NCBI GenBank assembly: GCA_002693165.1
Contig: NZOP01000026.1
Span: 5,064-12,573, forward strand
Direction of reading: 5' to 3'
DNA length: 7,510 nt
Source of the DNA: Nitrososphaerota archaeon
GTDB taxonomy: Archaea > Thermoproteota > Nitrososphaeria > Nitrososphaerales > UBA57
The notes beneath the pieces were generated by a model. It saw only the letters and a program-made list of their open reading frames with translations. It ran no database searches and had not been told where the DNA came from. A program made the position numbers and the translations under genes. Of this stretch, positions 3,150-7,510 are shown piece after piece. Within the stretch, counting starts at the first letter, position 1. Each line of letters opens with the position of its first letter.

Positions 3150-4877
3150 TTATTTTGATATTCTACTACTTTTCTGCTGCGCATAAATAGCAAAAACCAC
3201 TATCAAAAATACCGCGATGTACGCAAATGAAATTTGATTATCAGTTCTTAAATTATTATTTTTGATTTCAGATACAAAAAATACGTTGTCTGGAACATTA
3301 TCGATTCTTGTATTCCTTTCAATAACATCTGATAATCTAGTGTTTGAAATATCTTCTCTTAAATCTTCCAAGTCAGGGTCGTTCAAATAGAATAAACGAT
3401 CTCCGTCTCTTGTCCTTTCAAATTGTTCTTTAATTATATAATATCCAGTTTCTCCAAGTGTTGAATCCTCTATATGTTCTTCTGCTAATATCCCAATAAT
3501 TGGATCCAATTCGTCAACATTTCTATAGGTCTGACTTAATCGTCTGATTACTTCTTGATCTGAATTTATTTCATCAAATTCCGTTATAGGTATTAGACCA
3601 ATCTCTTTTCGTATTGTATTATAATCTGGTATTCCATGGTCTCTCGCTCTTATAATATCTAATACACATAAATCTAAACCTCCTCTCTGAGGCTCTCCAA
3701 ATAAAAAGTTCCTAATGCTATCGTGATAATATATGTCACTCGCTTGTTGCTTTGTCACAAAAAGTCCTTTTATTATCGAATCAATCCCATGTTTCTGAAT
3801 AATTGACGGATTGAAAAAACCCTCTTGCATTGGAATAGTTTGTTTTATGTCTGTTTCATTTACTATAACGAATTGTTCACCTATCTGACTATGTCCAATT
3901 CTAAATGCTACAACAGAAAACAAATGCGAGATTTGTGGGTCCACCGATTTGTCATATTCAACATAGGGCTCTAGTTCTATCCCTAGTGATGGTATGAATT
4001 CATTATATGTTATTGATTGGATTATTGCCGTGTTTATCTTTCTTGCCATCTGAAATATCTCCTCATCACTGAATTCAGGATTGTCATTCAATATCTCTTC
4101 AGCAATACGATTATGCTCTCTCACAAACAACGTATTTACTGCTGTAAGTGCAATGTTCTCATTCGCTCTTGTATCTCCTGAAAAGAAAGCCAAACCTCTT
4201 ACCCGCTGTTCTTCTATTGAATTTACAGGAGCTAACCGCAATAAATCTCCATTATCATGTTCTGTTGTAATTAATTTACCCCCTTCAAATGTTCTTAATT
4301 CATTTACACGTTGTTCTGACGTTCCATATACTACACTGCCATCCAACCAAGGAGTAACCGTGTTTATTTGTTCACGGCTGTTCTCTCTAGATAATCCTGT
4401 CCTTACATCATATAGACTACGAAATACCGACATCATTGTTTGATTTTCTCTATAATACTGGTCATTTTCTGGCGCAATAATCTGAATTCTTTCTAAACTC
4501 TGTAACCTTGTATCAAAAACTGCCGTCGGAGTGAAATCTATGTCATGAGAAATGAATTGACCCCATACCCAATTCATATCTGATAAATTCCTTTCATCAA
4601 TAATATTCACGCCTGGTTGTTGACCGCATATTGTATTGCTTATGACTCTGACATTGGGACTTCCTGAATTAGATAATTCTGATACTCCGTCTGAATAAGC
4701 CTGATTAACTAATCTTCGAAGAGTTAAATTTGCCTCCCCCCACTCTAAATTTTCTTTGTTATTATTTGAACCATTAAAACTATACGAGTCTGATAAACTA
4801 ATTGATTGATATTGCCCTAATGCAAATGATGGCAGTAATATTAACAACCCAATTGTTAATATTACTATTTTTTTCAT
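3150..4877 (-). CDS. Secreted, membrane-anchored animal-type haem peroxidase
   Basis: This 575-residue protein belongs to the peroxidase-cyclooxygenase (An_peroxidase) superfamily. Residues 1-21 form a Sec signal peptide, and residues 550-567 a C-terminal membrane helix with a basic tail, so the enzyme should sit on the outer face of the membrane. The core is complete: distal Q107 and H111 in WGQFISHDIDFTP with calcium ligand D112; calcium loop T175-x-W177-x-D179-x-S181; catalytic R237 and E240 in GDTRANE; REHNR 253-257; proximal H329 in AFRIGHS; RARDHG 410-415; and RDGDR near 500. The family oxidises halides, thiocyanate or organic substrates with H2O2. Compared with myeloperoxidase, the Asp before the distal His is Ser110, the Met after the Glu is Asn241, and the Asn beside the proximal His appears to be Asp407. 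The gene is 25 nt behind a Tat-exported protein gene and probably shares its promoter; no strong Shine-Dalgarno sequence is seen. The substrate is unknown. Confidence 0.92.
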   Translation of the reverse strand: MKKIVILTIGLLILLPSFALGQYQSISLSDSYSFNGSNNNKENLEWGEANLTLRRLVNQAYSDGVSELSNSGSPNVRVISNTICGQQPGVNIIDERNLSDMNWVWGQFISHDIDFTPTAVFDTRLQSLERIQIIAPENDQYYRENQTMMSVFRSLYDVRTGLSRENSREQINTVTPWLDGSVVYGTSEQRVNELRTFEGGKLITTEHDNGDLLRLAPVNSIEEQRVRGLAFFSGDTRANENIALTAVNTLFVREHNRIAEEILNDNPEFSDEEIFQMARKINTAIIQSITYNEFIPSLGIELEPYVEYDKSVDPQISHLFSVVAFRIGHSQIGEQFVIVNETDIKQTIPMQEGFFNPSIIQKHGIDSIIKGLFVTKQQASDIYYHDSIRNFLFGEPQRGGLDLCVLDIIRARDHGIPDYNTIRKEIGLIPITEFDEINSDQEVIRRLSQTYRNVDELDPIIGILAEEHIEDSTLGETGYYIIKEQFERTRDGDRLFYLNDPDLEDLREDISNTRLSDVIERNTRIDNVPDNVFFVSEIKNNNLRTDNQISFAYIAVFLIVVFAIYAQQKSSRISK

Positions 4878-4902
4878 TTGTTATACTCTTTCATTAATTA
4901 TC

Positions 4903-5634
4903 TTACTTCGGAAGTGATTTTGCTAATTGTTCTACTCTCTTTACAGTTACTGAACCAATAGTTAATTCTCCAGTAAATGTAAACCTTGGACCGAATATTG
5001 CATAATTAACTGGCGCTTCGTTTTCATCAAAGAACGCTGTATAGGAAAATGCTTTTTCATCTACTGCAACAATCTCTGATTTGAATGGTTCAGGTTCTAC
5101 TCTCGAACCATATATGTTTCCTCCAGCAGATGCTTCAGTAAAACAGTCTCCTGAATCACTTTCTAAAATACATGTTGAGTTTTCTGATTCATCAATCGAT
5201 TTCACATGAAGTGTTGATGTCGACATCAACATGAAGAACGTATTTGCTTCAATTGGGACTTCACCCATTAGATATGTGGGCATTATGAATGCTTCAGGAT
5301 TATTATCAACTCTACAAAAAGCATTTTTTTGATCAAAATAGAATGTCTCATTCATTTCTACAGTTGGTTGTCTGTCAACTATATTGGGCATATTCTTTAT
5401 ATTACTTCCACCGCCAAATATTGACCATCTTTGAAGATCTTCTAACTTATCATTCAAATCGCTTATGTCGGTTTGTAACTGGGAATTCTTGTCTCTTTCT
5501 TCTGCTAGGTTGCCATTGGAACTTAGAAATCCTAATCCGCCTATTCCTAGACCTACTGCGGCTCCCCCAGCATATTTTATGAAATCTCTTCTGTTTTGCT
5601 TGTCAGATTCAATGTCTGTCATACTATAATCCAT
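4903..5634 (-). CDS. Tat-exported protein of unknown function, upstream partner of the peroxidase
   Basis: This 243-residue protein opens with a twin-arginine signal: R15-R16 in NRRDFIK followed by a glycine/alanine-rich hydrophobic stretch (about 21-39). No convincing AxA cleavage site or lipobox cysteine follows, so the signal may stay as a membrane anchor. Residues 44-68 look like a short coiled coil, leading to a beta-rich acidic domain (about 85-235) with Cys107, Cys155 and Cys164. I recognise no family. Tat export implies folding, perhaps with a cofactor, before transport. It is the first gene of a likely two-gene unit with the haem peroxidase 25 nt downstream, so a role in the same extracytoplasmic process is inferred. 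Met5 (5622) is an alternative start that fits the nearer TATA box better; the Tat motif is present either way. Confidence 0.7.
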   Translation of the reverse strand: MDYSMTDIESDKQNRRDFIKYAGGAAVGLGIGGLGFLSSNGNLAEERDKNSQLQTDISDLNDKLEDLQRWSIFGGGSNIKNMPNIVDRQPTVEMNETFYFDQKNAFCRVDNNPEAFIMPTYLMGEVPIEANTFFMLMSTSTLHVKSIDESENSTCILESDSGDCFTEASAGGNIYGSRVEPEPFKSEIVAVDEKAFSYTAFFDENEAPVNYAIFGPRFTFTGELTIGSVTVKRVEQLAKSLPK

Positions 5635-5642
5635 AACCGGCT

Positions 5643-5670
5643 TATTTATATATATAACGGCATTATAAAT
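5643..5670 (-). promoter_or_regulatory. Promoter of the Tat-protein / peroxidase unit (two TATA candidates)
   Basis: The - strand carries ATTTATAATG (5670-5661) and TTATATATATAAATA (5657-5643) in the 45-bp gap between argF and the Tat-protein gene. The longer element, centred near 5651, predicts a start near 5625 and hence a leaderless message from Met5 (ATG 5622). The upstream element, centred near 5666, would start transcription near 5640, just ahead of ATG 5634. The presence of a strong TATA box here argues that this unit is transcribed separately from ftsY-argF. Confidence 0.6.
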
Positions 5671-5679
5671 ACTAATTCT

Positions 5680-6600
5680 CTATTTTAACATAGACCATAT
5701 CAAGGCCTTATGCATATGTAATTTATTATTAACTTGTTGCCAAATTACTGAATTCTCACCATCGATTACACTTTCTGATACTTCCTCTCCACGTACTGCT
5801 GGCAGACAATGCATGAATATTGCATCATCCTTAGCTTTTGACATTATCTTATCCGTAACTCTGTACTTTGGCAGAAATACTTTCTTCTTTACTTCTTTAT
5901 TTTTGTCTCCCATTGAAACTATTTTATCTGTAACTACTACATCAGAATCTATTACTGCCTTCATTGGATCTGTACTAATCGATAATGATGATTCATTCTT
6001 CTTCATTATCTTCTTCGCAACCTCAATTATTCCTTTATTTGGTGAATATTTGCTTGGGCATGCAATGGAGAAATCGGCTCCCAATTTTAATGCCGCAAAC
6101 AAGAAGTCATTTAATACATTATTGCTATCTCCTATCCAAGTTATCTTTAGGTTACGTAATGACTTCTTTTCCTCTATTATTGTTTGTATATCTGACAATG
6201 CCTGACATGGGTGATTTGTATTTGACAATGCATTAATTACTGGAATAGAAGAATTGTCGATAAACTCTTGTATGTCTGAATTATGATAAGTACGCATTGC
6301 TACAATATCGACATATTCTGATAATGTCCTTGCAGTATCTTTCATTAATTCCCCTCTTGATATCTGTAAATCTGATTCACTGAGAAATATTGAATTTCCT
6401 CCCATTTGTTTCATGGCAATTTCAAAACTCAATCTTGTCCTTGTTGAAGGTTTTTGAAAAATCAATGCTAGAGTTTTATTCTTGACTTTTTTTAACGATA
6501 CATCCTTTCCATTCTTAAATTTTCTCGCAATTCTTACCATCTCCGATATGTCTTTTGCATCTAATTCACTCACGGTCATCAAATTTTTCATCATATTCAC
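5680..6600 (-). CDS. argF: Ornithine carbamoyltransferase
   Basis: This enzyme makes citrulline from ornithine and carbamoyl phosphate, the sixth step of arginine synthesis, in the cytoplasm. The 306 residues match the family's normal length. The N-terminal carbamoyl-phosphate domain has STRTR (52-56) and HPCQ (130-133). The ornithine domain has D225-x-x-x-S229-M230-G231, and HCLPA (264-268) carries the catalytic Cys265 and is diagnostic of OTCase against ATCase. The usual DTWxSMG is DKIVSMG here, with the ligand-binding D, S and M kept. The frame opens at GTG 6600, but ATG 6594 or ATG 6591 are better starts: AGATGTGA (6606-6599), a fair match to the archaeal GGAGGTGA, lies just upstream of them. 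The gene begins 6-15 nt behind the ftsY stop, so the two are probably cotranscribed. Confidence 0.95.
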   Translation of the reverse strand: MNMMKNLMTVSELDAKDISEMVRIARKFKNGKDVSLKKVKNKTLALIFQKPSTRTRLSFEIAMKQMGGNSIFLSESDLQISRGELMKDTARTLSEYVDIVAMRTYHNSDIQEFIDNSSIPVINALSNTNHPCQALSDIQTIIEEKKSLRNLKITWIGDSNNVLNDFLFAALKLGADFSIACPSKYSPNKGIIEVAKKIMKKNESSLSISTDPMKAVIDSDVVVTDKIVSMGDKNKEVKKKVFLPKYRVTDKIMSKAKDDAIFMHCLPAVRGEEVSESVIDGENSVIWQQVNNKLHMHKALIWSMLK

Positions 6601-6606
6601 ATCTTG
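6599..6606 (-). promoter_or_regulatory. Shine-Dalgarno sequence for argF (decides the start)
   Basis: AGATGTGA on the - strand resembles the archaeal GGAGGTGA and lies between the ftsY stop and ATG 6594/6591. It overlaps the GTG at 6600, which therefore is unlikely to be the start. The spacing to ATG 6591 is about 7 nt and to ATG 6594 about 4 nt, so ATG 6591 fits best. Confidence 0.45.
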
Positions 6607-7506
6607 CTACTGAAATAGCCCTGATAAGAATCTCTCTTCATTAAACTTTTCAAGGTCTTTATACTCTTGTCCAGTCCCTATATATATTATTGGTTTTCCA
6701 GTTTCACTCAATATTGATAATATTGCTCCTCCTTTTACATCTGCGTCTACCTTCGTCAAAATCGATCCATTGAACTCTGTAAACTTAAAAAATTCATGTG
6801 TTTGCGATACTAGGTCATTACCTGCAAGAGAATCCCCTATGAACACAGTAAAATCTGGATTAACTACATTTTTTATCTTCAATACTTCCTGCATTAGATT
6901 GCTATTTGTTTGAACCCTTCCAGACGTGTCAATTATTACTGCATCTATGTTGTGAGTCTTAGAGTATTCTACTCCATCTCTTGCTACTGCAGCTGGATCT
7001 GAACCGTATTTTTGTGATATTAACTTTAATTCTAATCTATCTGCATGTTCTTTTATTTGTTCTATTGCCCCTGATCTGAACGTATCCCCTGCAACTATTA
7101 CTGAAGAAATATTGTTTTCTTTTAACAGATGACCAATTTTTGCCACCGTCGTTGTTTTTCCAGATCCGTTTATTCCAACAATTAATATCTTGAATGGTTT
7201 ACTTTCTTTTGAATTAATTAATTGAATTAAATCAACTTCTTCTACTTTCTGAAATATTTCTTTAATGGTGCTTGTAAATTCACTTTTAATTATTTCTTTG
7301 AATTCATCGCTTCTGGCAAATTTCTTATCAATCATTTGTTTCTTTATATTTTCTGATATTTGTTCTACTAGATCAAATGGTATCTCTGATTCCAATAACT
7401 CTATTGTTAAATTTTCCATTACTTTGTCTAATTCTTTTTCTGAAATTTGCTTTTCTACAGCTATTTTTGAAATATTTGATACTGCGTTTTTAACTTTGTC
7501 TAACAT
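6607..7506 (-). CDS. ftsY: Signal recognition particle receptor FtsY
   Basis: FtsY is the membrane-associated SRP-type GTPase that meets SRP54 and releases the ribosome to the Sec translocon. The 299 residues are an N domain (about 1-95, helical, with the ELLESEIPFDLV segment) and a G domain. G-domain motifs in order are P-loop GINGSGKT (111-118), DTFRSGA (141-147, usually DTFRAAA), DPAAVARDG (160-168), DTSGR (193-197, usually DTAGR), TKVDAD (251-256) and the closing IGTGQEYKDLEKF. There is no methionine-rich M domain, so this is FtsY and not SRP54. The sequence ends four bases beyond this ATG, and the preceding codon is open, so an N-terminal extension outside the window cannot be excluded; MLDKVKNAVSNISK is nevertheless a typical archaeal FtsY beginning. 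The stop is TAG, directly followed by argF. Its partner SRP RNA is encoded on the same strand at 2801-3114. Confidence 0.93.
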   Translation of the reverse strand: MLDKVKNAVSNISKIAVEKQISEKELDKVMENLTIELLESEIPFDLVEQISENIKKQMIDKKFARSDEFKEIIKSEFTSTIKEIFQKVEEVDLIQLINSKESKPFKILIVGINGSGKTTTVAKIGHLLKENNISSVIVAGDTFRSGAIEQIKEHADRLELKLISQKYGSDPAAVARDGVEYSKTHNIDAVIIDTSGRVQTNSNLMQEVLKIKNVVNPDFTVFIGDSLAGNDLVSQTHEFFKFTEFNGSILTKVDADVKGGAILSILSETGKPIIYIGTGQEYKDLEKFNEERFLSGLFQ

Positions 7507-7510
7507 TTTG

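Noticed and set aside
6600..6600. GTG at 6600 as the argF start
   Set aside because: The Shine-Dalgarno-like AGATGTGA overlaps this codon and points to the ATGs at 6594 and 6591; the longer frame is kept in the coordinates only to mark the open frame.
1..7510. CRISPR array, insertion sequence, integrase or attachment site next to the tRNA genes
   Set aside because: No spaced direct repeats, transposase or integrase motifs, terminal inverted repeats, or duplicated tRNA 3' ends were seen.

Overview
The window looks like chromosomal DNA of an AT-rich archaeon. Evidence: tRNA genes interrupted by short bulge-helix-bulge (BHB) introns, a long archaeal-type SRP RNA with helix 1, helix 6 (GAAG tetraloop) and a canonical helix 8, the 3' end of a Nep1/Emg1 gene, an FtsY without a long acidic N-domain, and TATA boxes about 24-30 bp ahead of leaderless starts. 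The noncanonical tRNA introns and the FtsY C-terminal half fit the TACK branch, most likely Nitrososphaerota (Thaumarchaeota). That placement is an inference from motifs, not from a search.

Layout. Positions 1-1595 are on the + strand: the tail of nep1, tRNA-Gly(UCC), tRNA-Phe(GAA), a HAD-family phosphatase and a small cupin. From 1600 to the end everything is on the - strand. In transcription order (right to left) it runs ftsY, argF, a Tat-exported protein of unknown function, a secreted animal-type haem peroxidase, the SRP RNA, a DUF998-like six-helix membrane protein, tRNA-Ser(GCU) and a small FUN14-like membrane protein that converges on the cupin with a 4-bp gap.

How the genes relate. 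Nep1, the tRNAs, SRP RNA and FtsY are housekeeping translation and protein-targeting functions; FtsY is the receptor for the particle built on the SRP RNA about 3.5 kb away. ArgF is an arginine-synthesis enzyme encoded 6-15 nt behind ftsY. Set into this core is the accessory-looking part: a two-gene unit (about 4.9-5.6 kb plus 3.15-4.88 kb) with its own strong TATA box, encoding a Tat-signal protein and a 575-residue haem peroxidase with a Sec signal and a C-terminal membrane anchor. Both products should act outside the membrane.

Most notable points: all three tRNA genes carry very small introns (about 19, 14 and 10 nt), each with a 4-bp BHB core and two of them in the D-arm. The haem peroxidase keeps the distal His, Arg, calcium loop and proximal His, but has changed two of the three residues that bind haem covalently in myeloperoxidase and appears to carry Asp instead of Asn beside the proximal His. 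Gene spacing is tight, and nearly every gap is filled by RNA genes or promoters.
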